From: Bordetella genomosp. 1
GTDB lineage: Bacteria > Pseudomonadota > Gammaproteobacteria > Burkholderiales > Burkholderiaceae_B
Length of the DNA: 64,000 nt
Direction of reading: 5' to 3'
NCBI RefSeq assembly: GCF_002261335.1
Contig: NZ_NEVL01000001.1
Coordinates: 1,045,096-1,109,095, forward strand
Under the pieces are notes generated by a model. It did no database searches. It was not told where the DNA came from and was given only the letters and a program-made list of their open reading frames with translations. The translations under genes were made by a program, and so were the position numbers. Shown here piece after piece: positions 9,712-17,791 of the stretch. How positions within the stretch are numbered: position 1 is the stretch's first letter; each line of letters opens with the position of its first letter.

Positions 9712-10911
9712 TCAGGCGGCCAGCGCGGCCGCGCGTTCGCCTTCGAACTGGCGCGAGGCGTAGCGCAGCACGCCGCCCACGACCGCCGCGCACACGCGCG
9801 GCATGCCGGGCACGCTGTCGTCGACCACGATCAGGTCGGCGATGCGGCCGGGGGCCAGGCTGCCGCGGTCGCGCAGGCCGGCCGCGCGGGCCGGATTGGC
9901 CGACACCAGGGCCCAGGCTTCTTCGAGCGGCAGCACGCCGGTCTGGGCCAGTTGCAGCGCCGCGAGCAGCGGGGCGGGGTAGTAGTAATCGGAGGTGAGC
10001 ACGTCGCACAGGCCGGTGCGCACCATCTCGGTGGCACCCGGCGCGCCGGTGTGGCTGCCGCCGCGCACCACGTTGGGCGCGCCGAACACCACGGCGTTGC
10101 CCAGGTCGCGCGCCACGCGGGCGGCCTCGGGCGTGAGCGGGAATTCGGCCACCTCGCAGCCCAGCCCGTGGTAGTAGCGGCGCGTGGAGGCATCGGGATC
10201 GTCGTGCGAGGCCACCTTCAGGCCGGCCTCGTGCGCGCTGCGCACCAGGTCGCGCATGGCGCTGGCGACGCGGTCGGCGCCGCTCATGGCCTGGCGGATG
10301 CGGTCGCGGAAGGTGTCGAGGTCGCACTCGGCGCGGTCGGCGTATTGCAGCAGCTTGCGGTCGTCGCCCAGGCGGCGCGCCATGCCGGGCAGGTGATCGT
10401 TGAGCGCCAGGAAGCGCACCCGGCCGGCGCGGATCCAGTCCTGGGCGATCGCCACGCCGTCGAGGTGATGGGTTTCGAAGCGCAGGTGCACGTAGTGGCG
10501 CGCGGCCAGTTCGTCGCGCAGCGCGTCGAGCGTGTCGAACATGCGCTCGGCGTAGGGCTCGCCGCGCAGCCCGCCTTCCCACGACAGCGTGACGCCGTGG
10601 AACTCGGTGGTGATGCCGTTGGCCAGCAGCTGGCGGTCGACGTCGTGCAGCGCGTTGCCGTACGGGAACGCCACGCCGGGGCGCGGCATCACGGCGCGCT
10701 CGAACGCGTCGCCGTGCAGGTCGACGATGCCGGGCAGCACCAGCAGGTTGCCGGCGTCGAGCCACTGACCGTTGCGGCGGGCGTGGCCCCCCGCGTCATC
10801 GATGAGGCCCGCGTGAAAGCGCAGGCTGGCGACGCCGGGCCCGGAGGGCGTCAGGATCCGCTGGCCGGTGATACCAGCCAGCATGGGCGCGGAAGCGGAA
10901 GAAGGATTCAT
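9712..10911 (-). CDS. phnM: PhnM-like amidohydrolase, first copy
   Basis: 399 residues of the PhnM amidohydrolase family, which removes pyrophosphate from alpha-D-ribose 1-methylphosphonate 5-triphosphate. Metal-site motifs are visible: LHGDAFE, RFETHHLDG, VASHDDPDA, GAPNVVRGGSHTG and TSDYYYP. The region matching E. coli MDHSPGQ is changed to NDHLPGM, so this copy has diverged from the other PhnM in the window. ATG at 10911 is preferred over 10929 because AAGG precedes it and the predicted transcript starts near 10928. It opens the phnM-2H-phnN operon behind its own operator. Confidence 0.85.
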   Translation of the reverse strand: MNPSSASAPMLAGITGQRILTPSGPGVASLRFHAGLIDDAGGHARRNGQWLDAGNLLVLPGIVDLHGDAFERAVMPRPGVAFPYGNALHDVDRQLLANGITTEFHGVTLSWEGGLRGEPYAERMFDTLDALRDELAARHYVHLRFETHHLDGVAIAQDWIRAGRVRFLALNDHLPGMARRLGDDRKLLQYADRAECDLDTFRDRIRQAMSGADRVASAMRDLVRSAHEAGLKVASHDDPDASTRRYYHGLGCEVAEFPLTPEAARVARDLGNAVVFGAPNVVRGGSHTGAPGATEMVRTGLCDVLTSDYYYPAPLLAALQLAQTGVLPLEEAWALVSANPARAAGLRDRGSLAPGRIADLIVVDDSVPGMPRVCAAVVGGVLRYASRQFEGERAAALAA

Positions 10912-10934
10912 GCGGCGTACCTTACCCATGGCAC

Positions 10935-10954
10935 ATTACAGCTAAATGTCTAGA
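10935..10954 (-). promoter_or_regulatory. PhnF-type operator and -10 of the phnM-phnN operon
   Basis: On the minus strand TCTAGACATTTAG (10954-10942) is followed one base later by TGTAAT (10940-10935), a good -10. The motif matches the one before phnG at 11 of its 13 positions at identity plus a purine change, so both operons should answer to the same repressor. Binding here would sit between -35 and -10. Confidence 0.65.
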
Positions 10955-10967
10955 CGAATCGGGCGGG

Positions 10968-11699
10968 TCATGGAACGGCCGTTTCGTCGCTGATGACCAG
11001 CTGCACCCAGTCGCCGACGAAGCGCGTGAGGCTGTATTGCAGCGGCACGCCGGCCTGGTCCACGTTGAGCGATTCGATCTGCAGGATGGGCCGGGTCTTG
11101 GGTTGGCCCAGGATGCGCGTGACCTCGGCGCTGGGCAGCGCGGCGGTGATGCGCGACCACTTGCGGGTGTAGTCGCCCACCCCGAACCTGGCGTAGACCT
11201 TCGACACCGAGCGCTGTTGCGCCAGTTCGTCGGCGAAGCCCGGAAAGCGGCGCTCGTCGAAATAATGCTCCGACACGTTGATCGCGGTGTCTTCGGCCTT
11301 GCCGATCAGTTGCACGCGCAGCAGCGGATGGCTGCGCGGCAGGCCCAGGTGGCGGGCGATCTCGGCATTGCGCAGGACCAGGCTGTCGAGCACCTCGACG
11401 TGGCCGTGCAGGCCCTGGTTGCGAAGGTTCTCGGAGAAACGGGTGCGGCGGCCGATCACATAATCGATCGCGTGCTCCTGCACGAAGGTGCCGCGGCCCT
11501 GCTCGATGCGCACCAGGCCGTGCTGCTCGAGCTCGGCCATGGCGCGCCGGATGGTGTGGCGGTTCACCGAGAAGCGGGCGGCCAGCTCGGGCTCGGGCGG
11601 CATCTGTTCCCCGGCGGGATAGCGTTTCTTGCGGATGTCTTCGGCCAGCTGTTCCCCGATCTGGCGCCATACCGCAATGCCGGAACCTCGTTCTACCAT
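10968..11699 (-). CDS. phnF: GntR/HutC-family repressor of C-P lyase genes
   Basis: 243 residues from ATG 11699. The N-terminal winged helix has FSVNRHTIRRAMAELEQHGLVRIEQGRG in parts typical of GntR, and the C-terminal UTRA ligand-binding domain carries VSEHYFDERRFPGF. This matches PhnF, the local regulator of phosphonate genes. A longer in-frame extension up to 11861 would start inside the phnG operator and has no family resemblance. The gene is divergent from phnG and about 57 nt upstream of phnM on its own strand. Its ligand is unknown, presumably a phosphonate or phosphate signal. Confidence 0.9.
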   Translation of the reverse strand: MVERGSGIAVWRQIGEQLAEDIRKKRYPAGEQMPPEPELAARFSVNRHTIRRAMAELEQHGLVRIEQGRGTFVQEHAIDYVIGRRTRFSENLRNQGLHGHVEVLDSLVLRNAEIARHLGLPRSHPLLRVQLIGKAEDTAINVSEHYFDERRFPGFADELAQQRSVSKVYARFGVGDYTRKWSRITAALPSAEVTRILGQPKTRPILQIESLNVDQAGVPLQYSLTRFVGDWVQLVISDETAVP

Positions 11700-11860
11700 G
11701 GTCTTGTACCTGTCATGAGCACTACATATCGATTCGCTGAGATTGTGCACCATCGGCGCGCCCCGCGGCCGGCGCCGGGGCGTGCGCAGGTCCTTGTCAT
11801 CAAAGCTTAATCCGGCTCTGGTCAACTGCCCGCATTGCTGCTTCAATTTGGATCTAGTCA

Positions 11861-11873
11861 TCTAGACGTTTAG
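11861..11873 (+). promoter_or_regulatory. PhnF-type operator before phnG
   Basis: TCTAGACGTTTAG lies just before the phnG Shine-Dalgarno sequence (AGAGG, 11873-11877 region). A partial extra repeat ATCTAGTC stands immediately upstream at 11852-11859. The site also lies in the upstream region of phnF and could serve autoregulation. Confidence 0.65.
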
Positions 11874-11882
11874 AGGATAAAC

Positions 11883-12347
11883 ATGCAATCGACGCCGACC
11901 TCGAACGAGCCCGCCGACCGCGCCGCCTGGATGCGCGTGCTGGCGCTGGCCGACCCCGACCGCCTCGACGTGCTGTACGACGCGCTCGAGCCCCTGCCCG
12001 ACTACCGCGTGCTGCGCGAGCCGCAGACCGGCATGGCGATGGTGCGCGGCCGCAGCGGCGGCACCGGCGACCCCTTCAACCTGGGCGAAGTCACCGTCAC
12101 GCGCTGCGCGATCACGCTCGATCCGGGCGTGATGGGCGTGGCCTACGTGCAGGGACGTGGCCGCCGCCATGCCCGCCAGGCCGCCGTGGCCGATGCGCTG
12201 ATGCAGCTGCCCGACTGGCGCGCCCGCATCGAGCGCGACCTGCTCCAGCCCCTGGCGCGCGAACAGGCCGAGCGCGCCGCCCGCCGGGCCGGCGCCGCCG
12301 ACCAGTCGCGGGTCGAGTTCTTCACCATGGTTCGCGGAGACGACTGA
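11883..12347 (+). CDS. phnG: C-P lyase core subunit PhnG
   Basis: 154 residues, the normal size. PhnG with PhnH and PhnI makes the nucleosidase core that attaches phosphonate to the ribose of ATP. Family stretches seen are ADPDRLDVLYDAL, EVTVTRCAITLDPG and GYVQGR-like AYVQGRGRRHARQAAVADALMQ in parts. It is the first gene of phnGHIJKLM and follows a good GAGG. The stop overlaps the phnH start by one base. Confidence 0.94.
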   Translation: MQSTPTSNEPADRAAWMRVLALADPDRLDVLYDALEPLPDYRVLREPQTGMAMVRGRSGGTGDPFNLGEVTVTRCAITLDPGVMGVAYVQGRGRRHARQAAVADALMQLPDWRARIERDLLQPLAREQAERAARRAGAADQSRVEFFTMVRGDD

Positions 12348-12955
12348 TGGACACCCTCCTGCAATCCCGGGCCGCCGTGCCGCTGGCCGGCTTCGCCGAT
12401 CCGGTGGCCGATGCCCAGCAGACCTTCCGCGCCGCGCTGCAGGCCATGGCCGCGCCGGGCCGCCTGTTTGCGCTCGCGCCGAGTTGCGCCGTGCCCCAAG
12501 GGCTGGGCGCGGCCCTCACCGCGCTGCTGCTGACACTGGCCGACACCGACACGCCGGTGTGGCTGCCGCCCGGCGCCAGCGCCGAGGCGCTGGCCTTCCT
12601 GCGCTTTCACTGCGCCAGCCCGCTGGTGCCGGAGGCCGACGCCGCGCGCTTCGTCGCGGTGCCCGCCGGTGCCGCGGCGCCGGCCCTGACCGAGCTCGAC
12701 GCCGGCCAGCCTGAGTTTCCCGACCGCTCCGCCACGCTGATCCTGGAAGTGGCGCAACTGGGGCAGGGTGCGCCGGTGACGCTGCGCGGCCCCGGCATCC
12801 GCGACACCCAGCCCCTGCGCGTGGCGGGCCTGCCCGACGGTTTCTGGCGCGAGTGGCGCCGCAATCACGCCCGCTTCCCGCTCGGCGTGGACGTGTTCCT
12901 GACGTGCGGCACGCAGTTCTGCGCGTTGCCCCGCACCGCCATCGTGGAGGAATGA
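12347..12955 (+). CDS. phnH: C-P lyase core subunit PhnH
   Basis: 202 residues. Starts on the last base of the phnG stop codon (TGATG), so translational coupling is likely. PhnH-type segments include FRAALQAMAAPGR near the N-terminus and RGPGIRDTQPLRVAGLP. It is a structural member of the PhnGHIJ complex with a PLP-transferase-like fold but no PLP site. phnI starts one base after its stop. Confidence 0.94.
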   Translation: MDTLLQSRAAVPLAGFADPVADAQQTFRAALQAMAAPGRLFALAPSCAVPQGLGAALTALLLTLADTDTPVWLPPGASAEALAFLRFHCASPLVPEADAARFVAVPAGAAAPALTELDAGQPEFPDRSATLILEVAQLGQGAPVTLRGPGIRDTQPLRVAGLPDGFWREWRRNHARFPLGVDVFLTCGTQFCALPRTAIVEE

Positions 12956-12956
12956 C

Positions 12957-14099
12957 ATGTACGTTGCCGTGAAAGGAGGCGAACGCGCCATCCTGAATTC
13001 CTACCGTCTGCTCGACACCTATCGCCGGGGCGACACCGCGTTGCCCGAGCTCAGCGTGGCGCAGGTGCGCGAGCAGATGCCGCTGGCGGTGTCGCGCGTG
13101 ATGGCCGAGGGCGCGCTGTACGACCGCGATCTCGCGGCGCTGGCGCTCAAGCAGGCCGCGGGCGACACGCTCGAGGCGGTGTTCCTGCTGCGGGCCTATC
13201 GCACCACGCTGTCGCGCTTCGGCTATACCGAGCCGGTGGATACTGGCCGCATGCGGCTCGAGCGCCGCATCTCGGCCACCTTCAAGGATCTGCCCGGCGG
13301 GCAGATGCTGGGCCCGACCTACGACTACACCCAGCGCCTGCTCGACTTCTCGCTGATGGAACCGCGCGACACCGACCCGGTCGAGGCCGCGCCACTCACG
13401 CCGCCCGCGACCCCGCGCGTGACCGACCTGCTGGCGCACGACGACCTGATCGATCCCGAGCTGCCCGATCCCGACGCGCCGCCGCCGTTCGACCTCACCC
13501 GCGAGCCGCTCACGTTCCCCGCGCCGCGCTCGGCGCGGCTGCAGAACCTCGCGCGCGCCGACGAGGGCTTCCTGCTGGCGATGGGCTATTCCACGCAGCG
13601 CGGCTACGGCAACACCCACCCCTTCGCCGCCGAGATCCGCTATGGCCAGGTCGAGGTCGAGCTGATGGTCGAGGAGCTGGGCTTCGCGGTCACGATCGGC
13701 GAGATCGAACTCACCGAATGCCAGATGGTGAGCCAGTTCAGCGGCGCGCCGGGCGAGGCGCCGCGCTTCACCCGCGGCTACGGCCTGGTGTTCGGCTACG
13801 GCGAGCGCAAGGCCATGTCGATGTCGCTGGTCGACCGCGCGCTCAAGGCGCGCGAGCTCGGCGAGGCCGCCGATTCGCCCGCCAACGACCACGAGTTCGT
13901 GCTCTATCACAGCGACAACGTCGAGGCCTCGGGCTTCGTGCAGCACCTCAAGCTGCCGCACTACGTCGATTTCCAGGCCAACCTCGAACTGGTGCGCCGC
14001 CTGCGCGCCGAGCACGCCCAGGCCCGGGCCGACCGGCAGGCGCCGGCCGAGGCCGGCAGCGCCGCGCACCCCACCCCTGCCACGGAGGCCACCGCATGA
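12957..14099 (+). CDS. phnI: C-P lyase core subunit PhnI, nucleosidase
   Basis: 380 residues; typical N-terminus MYVAVKGGERAI. PhnI carries the nucleosidase activity that, with PhnG, H and L, exchanges adenine for phosphonate on MgATP. Conserved segments FLLRAYRTTLSRFGY and LYHSDNVEASGFVQHLKLPHYVDFQ (in two parts) are present. The stop overlaps the phnJ start by four bases (ATGA). Confidence 0.95.
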   Translation: MYVAVKGGERAILNSYRLLDTYRRGDTALPELSVAQVREQMPLAVSRVMAEGALYDRDLAALALKQAAGDTLEAVFLLRAYRTTLSRFGYTEPVDTGRMRLERRISATFKDLPGGQMLGPTYDYTQRLLDFSLMEPRDTDPVEAAPLTPPATPRVTDLLAHDDLIDPELPDPDAPPPFDLTREPLTFPAPRSARLQNLARADEGFLLAMGYSTQRGYGNTHPFAAEIRYGQVEVELMVEELGFAVTIGEIELTECQMVSQFSGAPGEAPRFTRGYGLVFGYGERKAMSMSLVDRALKARELGEAADSPANDHEFVLYHSDNVEASGFVQHLKLPHYVDFQANLELVRRLRAEHAQARADRQAPAEAGSAAHPTPATEATA

Positions 14100-14995
14100 G
14101 CCACGCCGACCCCCGCACCGACGGCGAATACAACTTCGCCTATCTCGACGAATCGACCAAGCGCATGCTGCGCCGCGCGCTGCTCAAGGCCGTCGCCATT
14201 CCCGGCTACCAGGTGCCGTTCGGCGGCCGCGAGATGCCGCTGCCCTACGGCTGGGGCACCGGCGGCATCCAGGTCACCGCCGCCATCATCGGCCAGGACG
14301 ACGTGCTGAAGGTGATCGACCAGGGTTCCGACGACACCACCAACGCGATCAACATCCGCCGCTTCTTCGCCCGCGTCACCGGCGTGCAGACCACCGAGTC
14401 CACGCGCGCGGCCAGCATCATCCAGACGCGCCACCGCATCCCGGAAACGCCGCTGGCCGAAGGCCAGATCATGGTCTACCAGGTGCCGATCCCCGAGCCG
14501 CTGCGCTGGCTCGAGCCGAGCGAGACCGAGACGCGCACCATGCACGCGCTGGCCGAATACGGCGGCATGCACGTGAAGCTCTACGAAGACATCGCGCGTC
14601 ACGGCCACATCGCCACCACCTACGACTACCCGGTGATCGTGAACGACCGCTACATGATGCGGCCGTCGCCGATCCCGAAGTTCGACAACCCCAAGCTCGA
14701 TGCCAGCCCGGCGCTGATGCTGTTCGGCGCGGGCAGGGAGAAGCGCGTCTACGCCGTGCCGCCCTACACCCGGGTGCGCAGCCTGGACTTCGACGACCAC
14801 CCCTTCGAAGTCGAGAAGTGGGACGGCGCCTGCGCCCATTGCGGCGCGACCGACAGCTATCTCGACGAAATCATCCTCGATGACCAGGGCACGCGCCGCT
14901 TCGTGTGCTCCGACACCGAGTATTGCGCCACGCGCCAGGCCGACGGCCACGTCGGCGCCGACGCGGCGCTGGCCCAACCGGAGCATTCGGCATGA
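14096..14995 (+). CDS. phnJ: alpha-D-ribose 1-methylphosphonate 5-phosphate C-P lyase
   Basis: 299 residues. PhnJ is the radical-SAM enzyme that breaks the carbon-phosphorus bond, releasing alkane and ribose 1,2-cyclic phosphate 5-phosphate. Cys246, Cys249, Cys271 and Cys277 (CAHC ... VCSDTEYC) match the E. coli cysteines 241, 244, 266 and 272 with a constant shift of five; the last is the thiyl-radical residue. The GYQVPFGGREMPLPYGWGTG region is fully conserved-looking. It overlaps phnI and phnK by ATGA at both ends. Confidence 0.97.
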   Translation: MSHADPRTDGEYNFAYLDESTKRMLRRALLKAVAIPGYQVPFGGREMPLPYGWGTGGIQVTAAIIGQDDVLKVIDQGSDDTTNAINIRRFFARVTGVQTTESTRAASIIQTRHRIPETPLAEGQIMVYQVPIPEPLRWLEPSETETRTMHALAEYGGMHVKLYEDIARHGHIATTYDYPVIVNDRYMMRPSPIPKFDNPKLDASPALMLFGAGREKRVYAVPPYTRVRSLDFDDHPFEVEKWDGACAHCGATDSYLDEIILDDQGTRRFVCSDTEYCATRQADGHVGADAALAQPEHSA

Positions 14996-15768
14996 GCGCC
15001 CATCCCTTGTTGTCCGTCCGCAACCTCACGCACACCTGGGACGGCGTGCACGGCTGCCGCGACGTGAGTTTCGACCTGTGGCCCGGCGAAGTGCTGTGCG
15101 TGGTGGGCGAGTCGGGTTCCGGCAAGAGCACCTTGCTGCAGGCGCTCTCGTGGCAGGTGGCGCCGCAGGAGGGCAGCATCTGGTTCGACACGCGCGACCA
15201 GGGACCGGTGTCGCTGGCCTCGCTCACCAGCGCGCGCCTGCGCCTGCTGGCCCGCACCGATTGGGGCTTCGTGCGCCAGAATCCGCGCGACGGCCTGCGC
15301 ATGCGGGTCAGCGCGGGCGCCAACGTGGCCGAGCGCCTGATGGCCATCGGCGACCGCCACTACGGCGAGCTGCGCGGCGCGGCCGCGGAATGGCTGCGCA
15401 AGATGGAAATCGACGTCGAGCGTCTCGACGACGCGCCCACCCGGTTTTCCGGCGGCATGCAGCAGCGGCTGCAGATCGCCCGCAACCTGGTCACGCACCC
15501 GCGCCTGGTGTTCATGGACGAGCCCACCGCCTCGCTCGACGTGTCGGTGCAGGCGCGCCTGCTCGACCTGCTGCGCCAGCTGGTGGCCGACCTGGGCCTG
15601 GCCGCCATCATCGTGACGCACGACCTGGCCGTGGCGCGCCTGCTGGCGCATCGCACGCTGGTGATGCGCGGCGGCCGGGTGGTCGAAAGCGGCCTCACCG
15701 ACCAGATCCTCGACGATCCGCAGCATCCCTACACCCAGTTGCTCGTGTCCTCCATCCTGCAGAGCTGA
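14992..15768 (+). CDS. phnK: C-P lyase-associated ATP-binding protein PhnK
   Basis: 258 residues, an ABC-type ATPase that binds the PhnGHIJ core through PhnJ rather than a permease. Walker A GESGSGKST (39-47), signature FSGGMQQR, Walker B LVFMDEPTASLD and switch histidine in VTHDLAV. Starts within the phnJ stop (ATGA) and ends 2 nt before phnL. Confidence 0.94.
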   Translation: MSAHPLLSVRNLTHTWDGVHGCRDVSFDLWPGEVLCVVGESGSGKSTLLQALSWQVAPQEGSIWFDTRDQGPVSLASLTSARLRLLARTDWGFVRQNPRDGLRMRVSAGANVAERLMAIGDRHYGELRGAAAEWLRKMEIDVERLDDAPTRFSGGMQQRLQIARNLVTHPRLVFMDEPTASLDVSVQARLLDLLRQLVADLGLAAIIVTHDLAVARLLAHRTLVMRGGRVVESGLTDQILDDPQHPYTQLLVSSILQS

Positions 15769-15770
15769 CC

Positions 15771-16490
15771 ATGACCGATCTCCAGAGCGGCCAGCGCACC
15801 CTGATCGCGGTGCGCGGCCTGAGCAAGACCTTCACGCTGCACAACCAGGGCGGCACGGCGCTGCCGGTGCTCGACGCCGTCGACTTCAGCGCGCACGCCG
15901 GCGAATGCCTGGTGCTCGATGGCCCGTCCGGCACGGGCAAGAGCACGCTGCTGCGTTGCCTCTATGGCAACTATCTCGCCAGCGCCGGCTCGATCCAGGT
16001 GCGCGACGGCGACACCCTGACCGAGCTCACGCAGGCGCCCGAGCGCGAGGTGCTGCGGCTGCGGCGCGACGTGATCGGCTATGTCAGCCAGTTCCTGCGC
16101 GCGGTGCCGCGCGTGAGCGCGCTCGACGTGGCGGCCGAACCGCTGCGCGCGCGCGGCGTGGCGGCCGGCCCGGCGCGCGACGCCGCCGCGGCGCTGCTGG
16201 CGCGGCTCAACCTGCCCGAGCGTCTCTGGTCGCTGCCGCCCGCCACCTTCTCCGGTGGCGAGCAACAGCGCGTGAACATCGCGCGCGGCTTCATCGGTGG
16301 CCACCCGATCCTGCTGCTCGACGAGCCCACGGCCTCGCTCGACGCCGGCAACCGCGAGGTGGTGGTGGCGCTGATCCGCGATGCGGTCGCCGCCGGACGC
16401 TGCCTGGTCGGCATCTTCCACGACGAGGCGGTGCGCCAGGCCGTCGCCACGCGCCTGCTGTCGCTGCGGCCCGCCGCGGTGGCGGCCTGA
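15771..16490 (+). CDS. phnL: C-P lyase-associated ATP-binding protein PhnL
   Basis: 239 residues, the second cytosolic ABC ATPase of the C-P lyase complex. Walker A GPSGTGKST (51-59), signature FSGGEQQRVNIARGF and Walker B ILLLDEPTASLD. No permease partner lies nearby, as expected for PhnL. It precedes the second phnM by 20 nt. Confidence 0.94.
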   Translation: MTDLQSGQRTLIAVRGLSKTFTLHNQGGTALPVLDAVDFSAHAGECLVLDGPSGTGKSTLLRCLYGNYLASAGSIQVRDGDTLTELTQAPEREVLRLRRDVIGYVSQFLRAVPRVSALDVAAEPLRARGVAAGPARDAAAALLARLNLPERLWSLPPATFSGGEQQRVNIARGFIGGHPILLLDEPTASLDAGNREVVVALIRDAVAAGRCLVGIFHDEAVRQAVATRLLSLRPAAVAA

Positions 16491-16510
16491 ACCGAAGCAA
16501 GGAGCTGAAC

Positions 16511-17707
16511 ATGAGCAAGCGATACCTGACCGGCGCGCGCGTCGTGTTGCCCGATGCGGTGCTGAACGACGCCGCCGTGCTGATCGAGGACGGCGTCATC
16601 CGCGCCATCGATCCGGACGGCGCCGGTGGCGGCGTGGAGGAAGTGCGGCTCGATGGCCAGACCCTGATGCCGGGTCTGGTGGACCTGCATTGCGACGCCA
16701 TCGAGAAAGAGGCCGAGCCGCGCTCGAGCGTGCTGTTTCCGCTCGACTTCGCGGTGGCCCAGGTCGATCGCCGCAACGCCGCCGCCGGCATCACGACGCC
16801 GTTCCACGCGATGTCGTTCGCCAACAAGGAATGGGGCGTGCGCAACAACGAGACGGCGGCCACGCTGATCCGCACGGTGCACGCCTTCCGCGGCCGCAGC
16901 CTGGTCGACAATCGCATCCACTGCCGCTACGAGGTCACCGACGCGGCGGCCGTGGACCTGCTCATGGCGCTGATGCGCGAAGGCGTGGTGGACCTGCTGT
17001 CGGTGATGGACCATTCGCCGGGCCAGGGCCAGTTCAAGACGCTCGAGGCCTATCTGAAGTACGTGATGGGCAACCATGCCATGACGCGCGAGGAGGCCGA
17101 GGCCGCCGCGCGCGCCAAGCTCGACGGGCAGGCGGGCGCCAGCGCGCGCGTGGAGCAGCTGCTGGCCGAGGCGCGCTCGCGCAACATCCCCACCGCCAGC
17201 CACGACGACGATTCGGTGCATCGCATCGCCACCATGCGCAACCTGGGCGTGGCCATGAGCGAGTTCCCGATCAACCTCGACACGGCCAAGGCGGCGGTGT
17301 CGTGCGGCCTGCCCACCATCCTCGGCGCGCCCAACGTGCTGCGCGGCCAGAGCCAGAGCGGCTCGATGCGCGCCATCGACGCGGTGCGCGCCGGGGTCGC
17401 GAGCTGCCTCTGCTCGGATTACCAGCCGTCCACCCTGATCGCCTCGGCGTTCAAGGTGATCGAGCAGAGCGACCTGACCCTGCCGCAGGCGGTGGCCCTG
17501 GTCAGCAGCAATCCCGCCCGCGCCTGCGGCCTGGACGACCGCGGCCGCATCGAACCCGGCCTGCGCGCGGACCTGGTCGCGGTCACGCTGGTGGGCGGCA
17601 TGCCGCTGGTGAGCCACACGTGGTCCGCCGGCCGGCTGGTCTTCAGCTCGCACTATCCGGCGCTGCCGGTCGCGCCGGCGCGTGCCGAGTGTGCGGTGGC
17701 GGCGTGA
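16511..17707 (+). CDS. phnM: PhnM amidohydrolase, operon copy
   Basis: 398 residues. This copy ends the phnGHIJKLM operon and keeps more of the E. coli PhnM signature: LHCDAIEKEAEPRS, MDHSPGQGQF, TASHDDDSVH and CSDYQPSTL. It hydrolyses alpha-D-ribose 1-methylphosphonate 5-triphosphate to the 5-phosphate, the PhnJ substrate. AAGGAG precedes the ATG. The presence of another PhnM on the divergent operon is unusual. A bidirectional terminator follows. Confidence 0.93.
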   Translation: MSKRYLTGARVVLPDAVLNDAAVLIEDGVIRAIDPDGAGGGVEEVRLDGQTLMPGLVDLHCDAIEKEAEPRSSVLFPLDFAVAQVDRRNAAAGITTPFHAMSFANKEWGVRNNETAATLIRTVHAFRGRSLVDNRIHCRYEVTDAAAVDLLMALMREGVVDLLSVMDHSPGQGQFKTLEAYLKYVMGNHAMTREEAEAAARAKLDGQAGASARVEQLLAEARSRNIPTASHDDDSVHRIATMRNLGVAMSEFPINLDTAKAAVSCGLPTILGAPNVLRGQSQSGSMRAIDAVRAGVASCLCSDYQPSTLIASAFKVIEQSDLTLPQAVALVSSNPARACGLDDRGRIEPGLRADLVAVTLVGGMPLVSHTWSAGRLVFSSHYPALPVAPARAECAVAA

Positions 17708-17740
17708 AGACGTCCCGGGCCTGAGGCGGCGGACAGCGCA

Positions 17741-17776
17741 AACGAAGAAGGCACCCTCGCGGGTGCCTTCGTTTCC
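17741..17776. terminator. bidirectional terminator between phnM and the symporter gene
   Basis: GAAGGCACCC and GGGTGCCTTC form a 10-bp stem around TCGC. A T-run follows on the + side (CGTTT) and TTCTTCGTTT on the minus side. The flanking genes converge here. Confidence 0.8.
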
Positions 17777-17791
17777 TGTGCCGGCCGGGGT

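Noticed and set aside
11710..11727. CTGTCAT followed by ACTACAT, possibly a Pho box before phnG
   Set aside because: Only the first 7-mer fits; the second matches at three of seven bases, and it lies about 160 nt from the phnG start.
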